A stretch of 64,000 nucleotides of DNA from an uncultured bacterium (GTDB lineage Bacteria > Actinomycetota > Thermoleophilia > Solirubrobacterales > 70-9). A program made the translations under genes and the position numbers. The notes beneath the pieces were generated by a model that saw only the letters and a list, made by a program, of their open reading frames with translations, did not search any database and had not been told where the DNA came from. Of this stretch, positions 1-8,134 are shown one piece after another; within the stretch, counting starts at the first letter, position 1, and each line of letters begins with the position of its first letter. Where the stretch lies: assembly GCA_903901855.1 (NCBI GenBank), contig CAIUSP010000004.1, positions 1-64,000 of the forward strand, written 5' to 3'.

Positions 1-800
1 GGGCGGAGTGCAAGGTCCTCGATACCCACATGGATGCTCGACACGGCAGGACCGTGATCACCGTGCTCGCCGAGGGAGTGGACCTCCTCACCTCACTTCC
101 CGCAGCCGCCGCGCAGGCCTCTCACTTGATCGACATCACCAGAGGGGGTGGCTTGCATCCGCACATCGGAGCGACCGATGTCTGTCCCGTGGTCTACCCG
201 AACGATGGCCTTCGCGATCTCGCCCATACCGTCGCCCTCCAGGTTGCCGAGAGAATCGGTGAGGCGGGGATTCCCGTCTTCCTCTACGGGGAACTGGCGA
301 CCGATCCGAAGCGCGTGGAGCGTTCCTACTTTCGCAGTGGCGGGTTGGAGGAACTCAGGGCGCGGATCGAGAGCGGGGAGATGGAACCGGATTTCGGCCC
401 GCCGTCTCTCCACCCGACAGCTGGAGCAACTCTGGTTACCGCCCGCCCGCCGCTGGTCGCCTTCAATCTCGAGCTCGACACCCCTGATCTGGAGGCGGCA
501 CGGGCGGTAGCGGCAGAGCTGCGTGAGTCAGGAGGCGGCCCCGTCGGCGTGCGGGCGATTGCGCTCCCTTGGACCGAGGGCAGGACCCAGATCTCACTCA
601 ACATCGGAGATCCAGTCGCCGTGACTTTGCGTGAGGTGATTGCGCGCACTCGGCGCATTGCGCGAGCGCATGGTGCACGGGTGGTCGCGGTGGAGTTGGT
701 CGGTCTGACGCCGCACGCGGCGCTCGAGGCATACCCCGATGACCTACCGATCGAGGGATTCGACCCTGACCGCAAGGTAATTGAGCGCTTGCTGGTCTAG
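1..800 (+). CDS. ftcD: Glutamate formimidoyltransferase, C-terminal part (5' end outside window)
   Basis: The frame is open to the first base of the window, so the start lies upstream and only about 266 residues are visible. The family moves the formimino group of N-formimino-L-glutamate to tetrahydrofolate, the final step of one histidine degradation route, in the cytosol. The signature HIGATDVCPVVYP is clear, and the C-terminal ferredoxin-like part ends with VELVGLTPHAAL. The protein stops about where the transferase domain should end, so it appears to be the stand-alone form without a cyclodeaminase domain. The next gene is an unrelated small membrane protein. The family call is firm; the total length cannot be judged. 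Confidence 0.9.
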   Translation, partial: AECKVLDTHMDARHGRTVITVLAEGVDLLTSLPAAAAQASHLIDITRGGGLHPHIGATDVCPVVYPNDGLRDLAHTVALQVAERIGEAGIPVFLYGELATDPKRVERSYFRSGGLEELRARIESGEMEPDFGPPSLHPTAGATLVTARPPLVAFNLELDTPDLEAARAVAAELRESGGGPVGVRAIALPWTEGRTQISLNIGDPVAVTLREVIARTRRIARAHGARVVAVELVGLTPHAALEAYPDDLPIEGFDPDRKVIERLLV

Positions 801-810
801 ATTTCCCGCC

Positions 811-1230
811 GTGGCCAAGTCAAAGCGCAAGCGGAAGAGGAAACACCGCGGCACCCAGGCCGGCAGCATCGACCGGCGCACGAGTGGTCGTCCGCGGAGC
901 CGTGCCGAAGCGCGAGCCAGAGCAAAGTCCGGGGCCAAGAACCGTGGCCCTTCGGCACCCAAGCCGCCGACCTGGAAGGGTGCGATCTTCAAGGGGCTTG
1001 CTGCTGCGGGAATCTTCTTCGTCCTGGTGGTGGTCATCTTCAGCCGTCCCGTCGGGGCCTCGGTGCTCTTGGCCGTCTTCATGCTGGCCTTCTACATTCC
1101 TCTCAGTTACTACACCGACGGCTTCTTCTATCGTCGTCGCTCTCGTCAGATCGAAGAGTGGCGTATCGCAGCCTCTCGCAAGGCCAAAGAGACCGGCGGC
1201 CCTGACAAGGGCGATAAGAAGTCCAGCTAG
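811..1230 (+). CDS. Small basic two-pass membrane protein, unknown function
   Basis: The GTG at 811 gives 139 residues and avoids overlap with the preceding gene; a longer frame starting inside that gene (781) is less likely. The first 55 residues are very rich in Lys and Arg (it begins VAKSKRKRKRK). Two hydrophobic segments follow at about residues 58-75 and 80-98, then a charged tail rich in Lys and Gly. I do not recognise a family. The basic N-terminus should face the cytoplasm and could touch nucleic acid or ribosomes, but that is a guess. It lies 9 nt before the metallo-hydrolase gene and is probably co-transcribed with it. Confidence 0.7.
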   Translation: MAKSKRKRKRKHRGTQAGSIDRRTSGRPRSRAEARARAKSGAKNRGPSAPKPPTWKGAIFKGLAAAGIFFVLVVVIFSRPVGASVLLAVFMLAFYIPLSYYTDGFFYRRRSRQIEEWRIAASRKAKETGGPDKGDKKSS

Positions 1231-1239
1231 ATCTATCTG

Positions 1240-1878
1240 ATGCAGGTCTCTTCCTACACGGTCGGCCCGGTGGCCGAGAACACGTATGTGGTCCGCCCTC
1301 AGGAAGACGGAAAGCTGCTGGTGGTCGATCCGGGCGATGAAGCGCCGATCCTGCTCAAGGCGATCGAAGATGCCGGAGGGGAAGTAGAGGCAATCCTGCT
1401 CACCCATACCCACTTCGACCACATCGGGGCGGTTGCAGACCTAGCCGAGGCGACCGGCGCACCGGTTTGGTGTCCGGAACTGGAGGCGCCGATCCTCGCC
1501 GATCCGAATACCTACATGTCTTTTCCCGGACTACCTCCACTCCGCGCCTGGGAGGCGGAGCACACGATCGCCGGAGGAGAGACGCTCGATCTCGGAGGAA
1601 CCAAGGTCGATGTGATCTTCACTCCGGGACACAGCATCGGGCACGTCACCTATTCGTTGCCCGACCACGGCGCGATGTTCTCAGGCGACGTGATCTTCAA
1701 GGGCTCGGTCGGCCGCACGGATCTCCCCGGAGGCGACCCCAAGGTCTTGCTCGACAGCATCGCCAAGCTGGTCGATTCCCATGACCCGGAGACCGTGATC
1801 TATCCGGGCCACATGGAGCAGACCACGCTCGGGGAGGAGAAGTCGAGCAACCCGTTCCTGGTCGGAATCTCCAGCTGA
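1240..1878 (+). CDS. Metallo-beta-lactamase-fold hydrolase (glyoxalase II-like)
   Basis: This is a 212-residue cytosolic hydrolase of the metallo-beta-lactamase superfamily, in the short glyoxalase II-like group that usually cleaves thioesters. The metal motif THTHFDH supplies H56, H58, D60 and H61; the second half carries FTPGHSIGHVTY, the metal-bridging Asp in FSGDVIFKGSVGRTDLPGG, and the final His in IYPGHMEQT. The C-terminal substrate domain of true glyoxalase II is missing, so the substrate is unknown. The ATG start leaves a 9-nt gap after the small membrane protein gene. In other bacteria a similar hydrolase is often found next to hisS, as here. Confidence 0.88.
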   Translation: MQVSSYTVGPVAENTYVVRPQEDGKLLVVDPGDEAPILLKAIEDAGGEVEAILLTHTHFDHIGAVADLAEATGAPVWCPELEAPILADPNTYMSFPGLPPLRAWEAEHTIAGGETLDLGGTKVDVIFTPGHSIGHVTYSLPDHGAMFSGDVIFKGSVGRTDLPGGDPKVLLDSIAKLVDSHDPETVIYPGHMEQTTLGEEKSSNPFLVGISS

Positions 1879-1931
1879 TCCTGGAGTCTGTAGCCGGGGC
1901 AATCTGCCCGCGGCGGTAAGGTCGTGGACCG

Positions 1932-3173
1932 ATGAGCAGTTCCTTCAAGGCACCCAGAGGGACCTTCGACGCGCTCCCCGAAAAGCAGCCTGCCAGGCGG
2001 CTGGTCGAGGACACCTCACGCCTCTTGCTGGAGCGCGCTGGTTACGCGCGAATAGAGACCCCGATCTTCGAGGAGACCTCGCTCTTTGCCCGCGGAGTGG
2101 GGGAGAGCACCGACATCGTGAGCAAGCAGATGTTCTCCTTCACCGATCAGGGCGATCGCGAGTTGACGCTCCGGCCGGAAGGAACCGCCTCGGTCTGCAG
2201 GGCCTATCTGGAGCATGGAATGCAGAAGTGGCCTCAGCCGGCCAAGCTCTGGTATTCGGGTCCCTTCTTCCGCCATGAGCGCCCCCAGGCTGGCCGCTAC
2301 CGGCAGTTCCAGCAGATCGGCGCCGAAGCGATCGGATCGGACTCGCCTTTGGTCGATGCGGAGATGATCGCGCTGCTGGCCGATCTGATCTCGATGCTCG
2401 GAATCACCGATGCGCGATTGCGTCTAGGCAGCCTCGGCTCGGTCGACTCCCGCGCTGCGTATCTCGAGGAGTTACGCGGGTATCTGCGAGCCAATGATTC
2501 AGAACTCTCCGAGGAGGTTCGAGGGCGGATCGATTCGAATCCCTTGCGCGCCTTCGACGCAGATCACGAGGGAACCGCCAAGGTGATGGCGGAAGCTCCG
2601 ACCATGCTCGACCGACTCGATGCCGCAGACGCTGAGCACTTCGAGGTGGTCAAGGGGGTTCTCGACGATCTCGGCGTCACCTACGAACTCGACCCGAGCT
2701 TGGTGAGGGGACTCGACTATTACACGCGCACCGTCTTCGAGTTCACCTGCGACAGCCTGGGGGCTCAGTCGGGCGTGGGAGGAGGGGGTCGTTACGACGG
2801 GTTGATCGAGCAACTCGGAGGAAGGCCGACCCCGGCGGTTGGCTGGGCTGCCGGAGTAGAGAGGCTCGTGCTGGCGATGCCGAATCAGGTCCCAGAGCCG
2901 CGAGCCGAGATATTCGTCGTGGCAGATGATGAGAATCGCAAGCGCGCGCTGAGGTTGGTGGTAGATCTGCGGCGAGCGGGAGTGTCGGCTGACCTCGACC
3001 TCGCAGAGAGGGCGACCAAAGGTCAGATGAAGCAGGCGGATCGGGTTGGGGCCAAGAGCTGTGTGATCCTCGATTCCGATCGAGAGCCTGTCGTGCGGGA
3101 TATGGAAAGCGGTGAGCAGGTCTCCGTCGCGCTGTCCAACCTCGTGGAGAGGCTCTCTCCTGACGCCTCCTGA
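1932..3173 (+). CDS. hisS: Histidyl-tRNA synthetase
   Basis: HisRS attaches histidine to tRNA-His in the cytosol as a class II synthetase dimer. The protein has 413 residues, normal for the bacterial enzyme. It opens with the usual APRGTFDALP; motif 2 is seen in GPFFRHERPQAGRYRQFQQIG, the histidine-specific loop in LVRGLDYYTRTVFEF, and motif 3 in VGWAAGVERLVLA. An anticodon-binding domain fills the last 90 or so residues. The sequence TAAGGT lies 9 nt before the ATG; it could be a Shine-Dalgarno element (AAGG) or the -10 box of a leaderless transcript. No T-box leader fits in the 53-nt gap upstream. Confidence 0.97.
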   Translation: MSSSFKAPRGTFDALPEKQPARRLVEDTSRLLLERAGYARIETPIFEETSLFARGVGESTDIVSKQMFSFTDQGDRELTLRPEGTASVCRAYLEHGMQKWPQPAKLWYSGPFFRHERPQAGRYRQFQQIGAEAIGSDSPLVDAEMIALLADLISMLGITDARLRLGSLGSVDSRAAYLEELRGYLRANDSELSEEVRGRIDSNPLRAFDADHEGTAKVMAEAPTMLDRLDAADAEHFEVVKGVLDDLGVTYELDPSLVRGLDYYTRTVFEFTCDSLGAQSGVGGGGRYDGLIEQLGGRPTPAVGWAAGVERLVLAMPNQVPEPRAEIFVVADDENRKRALRLVVDLRRAGVSADLDLAERATKGQMKQADRVGAKSCVILDSDREPVVRDMESGEQVSVALSNLVERLSPDAS

Positions 3174-3207
3174 GCGGCAGGGGTCTCCCGCACCGAGGCC
3201 GCACATC

Positions 3208-3217
3208 TTGCGAGACT
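3208..3217 (+). promoter_or_regulatory. Extended -10-like element before aspS
   Basis: TTGCGAGACT sits so that its last base is 8 nt before the aspS ATG. It reads as an extended -10 (TGC followed by GAGACT, a GAnnnT variant of the actinobacterial TAnnnT). The same 11-mer TTGCGAGACTG is found in the same place before trpS. No convincing -35 hexamer was seen, so promoter function is an inference. Confidence 0.4.
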
Positions 3218-3225
3218 GAGACCTC

Positions 3226-5034
3226 ATGTCATCCGGTTTGCCTTCCCCCGAATCGAATCGCTTCCGCAGCGCCTGGTGCGGCGAGGTCTTGCCTGCGCGG
3301 GTAGGGGAGACGGTGCGCGTGGCTGGCTGGGTCCATCGCCGACGTGATCACGGTGGTCTCGTCTTCATCGATCTGCGCGACCGAACCGGTCTCGTCCAGC
3401 TGGTATTCGATCCCGACGATGCCGGAGAGGCTTTCGATCTCGGTCACCGGCTCCGTTCCGAGGACGTATTGAGCGTCTCCGGCGCGGTATTGGAGCGCTC
3501 GCCGGACACCGTCAACCCCGAACTCCCAACCGGCTCGGTCGAGATCAGAGTTGAGGAGGCTGATCTCCTCTCTCACGCGGAGACACCCCCCTTCGAGATC
3601 GAGTCGTTCTCCGGTGAGGTGTCGGAAGAGACGAGACTCAAGTATCGATACCTCGACCTACGTCGCGATCGGATGCGTGAGGCGATGGAGCTGAGGCACC
3701 GAGTGGCCCGTTCGATGCGAGAGTTCCTCTCCGAGGAGGGCTTCTTGGAGATCGAAACCCCGGTTCTCACCCGCTCGACCCCCGAAGGCGCCAGGGACTT
3801 CCTGGTTCCGAGTCGTCATCGCCAAGGCTCCTTCTACGCCCTTCCGCAATCTCCTCAGCTGTTCAAGCAACTCCTGATGATCGGCGGGGTGGAGCGCTAC
3901 TTCCAGATCGCACGTTGCTTCCGCGATGAAGATCTGCGCGCCGATCGACAGCCAGACTTCACTCAGCTCGATGTGGAGATGTCATTCGTCGAGTCCGAGG
4001 ACGTGATCGCGCTGAACGAGCGTCTGCTCGCCTCCGTCCTGGGTGAGTGCGGGGTCGAGTTGGAGCTTCCGATGCAGCGGATTCCATATGACGAGGCGAT
4101 CTCACGATACGGAACCGATCGACCTGACGTGCGGTTCGGTCTCGAGCTGAGCGAGATCACCGACGTATTCCGTGGTTCGGAATTCAAGGCGTTCGCTGAC
4201 GCGATCGATGGTGGAGCGGTAGTCCGCGCGCTGAACGCCGGCGCACACGAGATGTCACGCTCCGAACTGGATGGCCTCGTCTCCGAGGCCCAGGAAATCG
4301 GCGCCAAGGGGCTGGTCTGGGCTGTGGTCGAGGATGCCGGCTGGAAGTGTCCGATCGCGAAGTTCCTCAGCGAGGAAGAGATCGAGGCTGCCAACCAGGC
4401 GCTCGGGGCAGAGGCCGGCGACGTGCTGCTGATCGTCGCGGATTCCCCCGTGGCATCTGCCGAGATACTCGGTGAGTTGCGCAGCAGGCTCGGAGAGAGG
4501 CTTGGTTTGATCCCCCAGGGTGAGCACAGTCTGGTCTGGGTAGTCGACTGGCCGCTCTTCGCATCCAGCGAAGAGACGGGAGCCTGGGATCCGCTGCACC
4601 ACCCCTTTACGTCTCCAGAGGGGTCCTTGGAAGCCTCCGACCCGGGGGCTGCGCGGGCCAAAGCCTACGACGTGGTCTGGAACGGCTGGGAGGTCGGTGG
4701 CGGGTCCATCCGAATCTCCGACCCTGAGGTCCAGTCGACCGTCTTCGAGATACTGGGGATACCCGATGAGGTCGCTGAGGACAGGTTCGGGTTCCTGCTC
4801 CAGGCCCTTCGCCACGGGGCACCGCCCCACGGTGGAATCGCCTACGGTTTGGATCGGATTGTGGCCCTGTTACATGGCTCAGACTCGATTCGTGAGGTAA
4901 TTGCATTCCCGAAGACGGCTTCGGGGGCAGATCCGTTGACCGGCGCTCCCGCGGCGGCCGATCCAGCCCAGCTGCGTGAGCTCGGACTCGGGGGTCGCGC
5001 CGCCCCCAAGGGGCCAGAGGGGGAGGGTCAGTGA
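3226..5034 (+). CDS. aspS: Aspartyl-tRNA synthetase (bacterial type)
   Basis: This class II synthetase charges tRNA-Asp; its 602 residues fit the long bacterial form. The N-terminal OB-fold anticodon domain (about 15-110) contains GWVHRRRDHGG; motif 2 is RCFRDEDLRADRQPDFTQLD; a bacterial GAD insertion domain lies at about 295-420; motif 3 ends with GIAYGLDRIVALL. His42 in RRDHGG occupies the position where His is associated with the non-discriminating type, which also makes Asp-tRNA-Asn for the amidotransferase route; this is an inference. The stop codon overlaps the next gene's GTG. The gene probably has its own start of transcription just before the ATG. Confidence 0.97.
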   Translation: MSSGLPSPESNRFRSAWCGEVLPARVGETVRVAGWVHRRRDHGGLVFIDLRDRTGLVQLVFDPDDAGEAFDLGHRLRSEDVLSVSGAVLERSPDTVNPELPTGSVEIRVEEADLLSHAETPPFEIESFSGEVSEETRLKYRYLDLRRDRMREAMELRHRVARSMREFLSEEGFLEIETPVLTRSTPEGARDFLVPSRHRQGSFYALPQSPQLFKQLLMIGGVERYFQIARCFRDEDLRADRQPDFTQLDVEMSFVESEDVIALNERLLASVLGECGVELELPMQRIPYDEAISRYGTDRPDVRFGLELSEITDVFRGSEFKAFADAIDGGAVVRALNAGAHEMSRSELDGLVSEAQEIGAKGLVWAVVEDAGWKCPIAKFLSEEEIEAANQALGAEAGDVLLIVADSPVASAEILGELRSRLGERLGLIPQGEHSLVWVVDWPLFASSEETGAWDPLHHPFTSPEGSLEASDPGAARAKAYDVVWNGWEVGGGSIRISDPEVQSTVFEILGIPDEVAEDRFGFLLQALRHGAPPHGGIAYGLDRIVALLHGSDSIREVIAFPKTASGADPLTGAPAAADPAQLRELGLGGRAAPKGPEGEGQ

Positions 5035-6497
5035 TCGAAGGGAGACCACCGGACGACGCCCCGCGGGGAGACGACTCGGGGCTGGGCGACGCCGACTGGC
5101 GACCGAAGCTTCCGGATCCGGAGCCGACCGAGCTCGGTCCCCCGACCCCGATCGAGGAGATTCCGGTGGTGGACCCCTCGTCCATCCCCGACCCGCTCGA
5201 GACCGGCGAGTGGAAAACGGCACCTGACCCCTTCGATACCGGCGTTCACAGGGCCGCACGCGAGGGACAAGGCGACAAGAAGAAGAGGAAGGGGAAGAAG
5301 AAGCGGAGGGAAACGGATACCCGCGAGAGACGCCTCTCCGGTTCCGAGGCGGCGGCCACACGACCGCCGGCCACCAGTGATGTCGCAGCTCGCCCCAGTG
5401 ACTCCCAGCTGAAGCGGCGGCGGCTTGGCGCACTGCTGGGGGGCATCTTCGTCGTTGCGATAGTGGTACTGCTGATCGTCCTGCTCGTGAGGGGCTGCGG
5501 CGGTGGTGGGGGTTCCAGTTCCTCGCCAACGGTTTCGGAGATGATCGGCCAGACCATCATCGGCAAGGTGGGGGACGCTGGCCCGAGCAAGGGGATGATC
5601 AAGCGGGTCGAGCGCGGTCAGATCTCCGGGGTTTTGATGGGTGCCGGCCGTCCGGAGGATGCTGATCGATACGCCGCCAAGCTCCAGAAAGCAGCGGCGC
5701 GCGGGGGTCAGCCGCCCGTCCTGGTGATGATCGATCAGGAGGGTGGTTACGTGAAACGCCTGCCCGGCCCACCGGATATCGGCCCAAACGACATGGAGGA
5801 TGCCGGAGGAGAGGATGCCGCCCTGACTGAGGGGAGGAAGACCGGAGAGTTCCTGAAACCGCTCGGCGTCAATGTGAACCTCGCACCGGTAGTGGATGTG
5901 GCGCACGACGATACGGCCGACACGATCGCCTCGCGGACCTACAGCAGCGATCCGACCACAGTCGGGAGGTACGGTGCCGCGTTCGTGGAGGGGATGCAGG
6001 GCGCCGGGGTGGCAGCAACCCCGAAACACTTCCCTGCCCTCGGCCTCGCCACCGAGAACACCGATTTCGCTCCCGTCACTGTGGATGCCAACGCGAGCGC
6101 GGTGCAAGCCGATGTAGAGGCGTTTCGTGCTCCGATCAAGGCGGGAGCGCGTCTGGTGATGGTTTCCAGCGCCGTCTACCCCGCCGTTTCCGGCGACGAG
6201 CAGGCCGTGTACTCCACCGAGGTGATCGATGACCTCCTTCGGAACCAACTCGGATTCAAGGGGGTCGTGATCAGCGACGATCTCGAGGCCCCGGCTGCGG
6301 GCACCACTCCCGGGGATGCCGCGTTCCGGGCAATCAGGGCGGGAGTGGATCTCGTTCTGTTCGCTGGCACGAACGGAGCCGCGGTCAGCGCGTTCGACGC
6401 TCTCGAGAAGTCATTCAAGAAGGGCAGACTCGACCGCAGCACTCTGCGTCGAGCCTACGACCGCATTCAGGATCTCAAGAACGCTCTGGAAGGCTAG
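5031..6497 (+). CDS. Membrane-anchored glycoside hydrolase family 3-like protein
   Basis: The protein has 488 residues: an acidic then Lys-rich cytoplasmic N-terminus (1-130), one membrane anchor (about 132-153), a Gly/Ser linker and an external family 3 domain (about 168-488). Family 3 enzymes such as NagZ remove beta-N-acetylglucosamine from cell wall fragments. IDQEGG (235-240), KHFP (332-335) and the nucleophile region ISDDLEA (D416) match NagZ-like enzymes. The usual catalytic loop, of the form KHFPGHGxxxxDSH, is here KHFPALGLATENTDF, so the acid/base His is missing. It may be a divergent hydrolase or a sugar-binding relic. Its GTG overlaps the aspS stop (GTGA), so the genes are coupled. 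Confidence 0.82.
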   Translation: MIEGRPPDDAPRGDDSGLGDADWRPKLPDPEPTELGPPTPIEEIPVVDPSSIPDPLETGEWKTAPDPFDTGVHRAAREGQGDKKKRKGKKKRRETDTRERRLSGSEAAATRPPATSDVAARPSDSQLKRRRLGALLGGIFVVAIVVLLIVLLVRGCGGGGGSSSSPTVSEMIGQTIIGKVGDAGPSKGMIKRVERGQISGVLMGAGRPEDADRYAAKLQKAAARGGQPPVLVMIDQEGGYVKRLPGPPDIGPNDMEDAGGEDAALTEGRKTGEFLKPLGVNVNLAPVVDVAHDDTADTIASRTYSSDPTTVGRYGAAFVEGMQGAGVAATPKHFPALGLATENTDFAPVTVDANASAVQADVEAFRAPIKAGARLVMVSSAVYPAVSGDEQAVYSTEVIDDLLRNQLGFKGVVISDDLEAPAAGTTPGDAAFRAIRAGVDLVLFAGTNGAAVSAFDALEKSFKKGRLDRSTLRRAYDRIQDLKNALEG

Positions 6498-6508
6498 GCC
6501 GCCGCTCC

Positions 6509-7531
6509 GTGCGAAAGTCACTCGCACCTGACACCTCCCGGGACCTGCTCCGAGAGCTTGCCGCACTGACCATCGCCATCGGGGTTGCGATGTGGGTGTT
6601 GCGTACAGGGGCAGCGGCCGGAGCGTTCGCCTCCTTCGTCATCCTCGGCATTCCAGCGATGGTGATGCTCTGGATGGGATTGTCAGGCTCTACTTCCAAG
6701 AGCGCGACCCGACCGTGGCAGGGAGTCTCGCTCACGGTCGGAGTGATCCTGACCGTCCTCGCACTGCGTCAACTCGCCAACTGGCTCGGTGAGCCCGGGG
6801 ATGCTTCCAACGGAATCAACGTGTTCTGGTCCTTCGGCCTCGGAGCAGTTGTCTCTGCCTACGCGGCTCGAAGGGCCGGTGTCAGATTCTTGATCCTCTT
6901 TTCGTGTCTACTCTCGGCCGTGGCCGTCGCGGGCTTTCTCGATGCCGTACTCGACGGGGGGATCGCGGAGAACTTCGGCATTTTCAGAGGCCTCATCTTC
7001 TTGTACTCGCTGTTTCTAGCCGGGATCGGTGTGGTCCTCTGGCGTGCTCCCGACCCCAGCAGGAAGCGAGTCGATACGGAGTTCGAAGAGTCTGCCGCTG
7101 ATCTCCCGCTGCGTGAGGCGGCGGAGGCATTCACCGCAGCGACCGCTGTGGCCGTGTTCGCCTGTGGCTACGGAATCACCTCGGCTCTGGGTCTGATCCC
7201 GACCATTGCAGGGGTGGACAGCGCGGGTTCCGGAATCGTCTGGGAGATCGCCCTGCTGCTTGTCGGCATCGTTGCGGTGGTGGGAGGAGCGGGTATCGGC
7301 TCACGGGGTCTTACCTGGGCAGGCGCTGTCGGCCTGATCCTGTTCTTCTACGTGGTCGGACTCGATGTCCACTCCGGAGAAAGGCGCCCCGACGCATTTG
7401 GAGTGTGGCCAGCCTTGCTGATCGTCGTAGGTTCGATATTCCTGGTTGCCAGTCTGTTTCCGGAATCGGGCCTCGGCAACGCGCCGAAGCGCTTGGTCGA
7501 TCGTCTGCGTGGCCGTGGGCGAACCGACTGA
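6509..7531 (+). CDS. Multi-pass integral membrane protein, unknown function
   Basis: This 340-residue protein starts at a GTG 11 nt after the preceding gene. It has about nine to ten hydrophobic segments spread over its length, broken by a hydrophilic stretch in the middle (about residues 185-205) and ending in a basic tail (RLVDRLRGRGRTD). I see no catalytic motif and do not recognise a family; it resembles the many DUF2157-like or small-solute membrane proteins only in general composition. It sits between the family 3 glycosidase-like gene and an NTF2-like gene, probably in one transcript with both. Confidence 0.72.
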   Translation: MRKSLAPDTSRDLLRELAALTIAIGVAMWVLRTGAAAGAFASFVILGIPAMVMLWMGLSGSTSKSATRPWQGVSLTVGVILTVLALRQLANWLGEPGDASNGINVFWSFGLGAVVSAYAARRAGVRFLILFSCLLSAVAVAGFLDAVLDGGIAENFGIFRGLIFLYSLFLAGIGVVLWRAPDPSRKRVDTEFEESAADLPLREAAEAFTAATAVAVFACGYGITSALGLIPTIAGVDSAGSGIVWEIALLLVGIVAVVGGAGIGSRGLTWAGAVGLILFFYVVGLDVHSGERRPDAFGVWPALLIVVGSIFLVASLFPESGLGNAPKRLVDRLRGRGRTD

Positions 7532-7880
7532 TCAGAAGACGAGGATGTTGGTCGAGCAATTGCTCGAGTCGGTCAGCCGCGCCGACGCAGAGTCCTTGCG
7601 TTCCTTGTCGGACGAATCGATCACGATTCATACCGCGCGAGGGGATCTCGTCGGCCCGGATGCCGCTGCGGAGTGGGTCTCCAAGCGATTCGACCATCTC
7701 GACCGTCGTTATCGCCTGATCGATCTCGATCCGACCGAGAGCGGCGTGAAGGTCTTGGCCGCGCTCGAGTACGTATGGCGGGAGTCGGGTGAGGTGGCCG
7801 ACACGACCGAGGTCGAGATAGCGGTTGGCCTCAGGGACGGCTCGATCTCCTCGTGGCGCGTCCTAGAAGATCAGGCATAA
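7515..7880 (+). CDS. NTF2/SnoaL-like small protein
   Basis: From the GTG at 7515 the product has 121 residues; an ATG 30 nt further on is an alternative. The pattern of a helical start (MLVEQLLESVSRADAESLRSL), a middle strand with TARGDLVGPDAAAEWV and a C-terminal set of strands ending in ISSWRVLEDQ is that of the NTF2-like fold (SnoaL family), a cone-shaped fold used by isomerases, hydrolases and sigma-factor accessory domains. No specific catalytic residues can be named. It overlaps the end of the membrane protein gene by 17 nt and may be translated together with it. Function unknown. Confidence 0.65.
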   Translation: MGEPTDQKTRMLVEQLLESVSRADAESLRSLSDESITIHTARGDLVGPDAAAEWVSKRFDHLDRRYRLIDLDPTESGVKVLAALEYVWRESGEVADTTEVEIAVGLRDGSISSWRVLEDQA

Positions 7881-8134
7881 CCGGTCTCGCATCTCTGTGG
7901 CGGTGGTAGGCTGAGAAGCGGGGTTCGAACTCGTTCGACAGCCGTCCCCAATGTTGACCCAACACAATCGGCCAGGGTGTCGATTTCCGGGGTTCCCAGT
8001 TGCGCTGGGCTCATCCGGTAGACGCCCACCTGTCCAAAGACGGGTTCTCAGGCCGGGACGGCAACGGCGAGTTGGATCCCCTTTTAATTTCTCTGGCCAC
8101 CGGGGGAGAAGCCCATCGGTTCCTGCCTCAGGGC
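7881..8134 (+). other. Non-coding leader before the Tad genes, structure-rich
   Basis: No convincing gene lies here. Two short stem-loops stand out: CCCAG/CTGGG at 7996-8010 region and a six-pair stem CCTGTC-CAAA-GACGGG near 8029-8044, followed by a GCCG/CGGC pairing. I compared it with the known class I cyclic-di-GMP riboswitch core (CACGCACAGGGCAAACC, GGGACGCAAAGCC) and it does not match. A reading frame continuous with tadA is open back to a TTG at 8000, but its codon use (TTA, ATT) is unlike the neighbours, so it is treated as untranslated. Confidence 0.4.

Noticed and set aside
3174-3225. T-box leader for aspS (and likewise for hisS and trpS)
   Set aside because: The gaps are 52 to 58 nt, far shorter than a T-box, and no T-box sequence is present.
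7881-8134. Class I cyclic-di-GMP riboswitch before tadA
   Set aside because: GGGACGGCAACGGC resembles part of the core by eye, but the paired CACGCACAGGGCAAACC half is missing.
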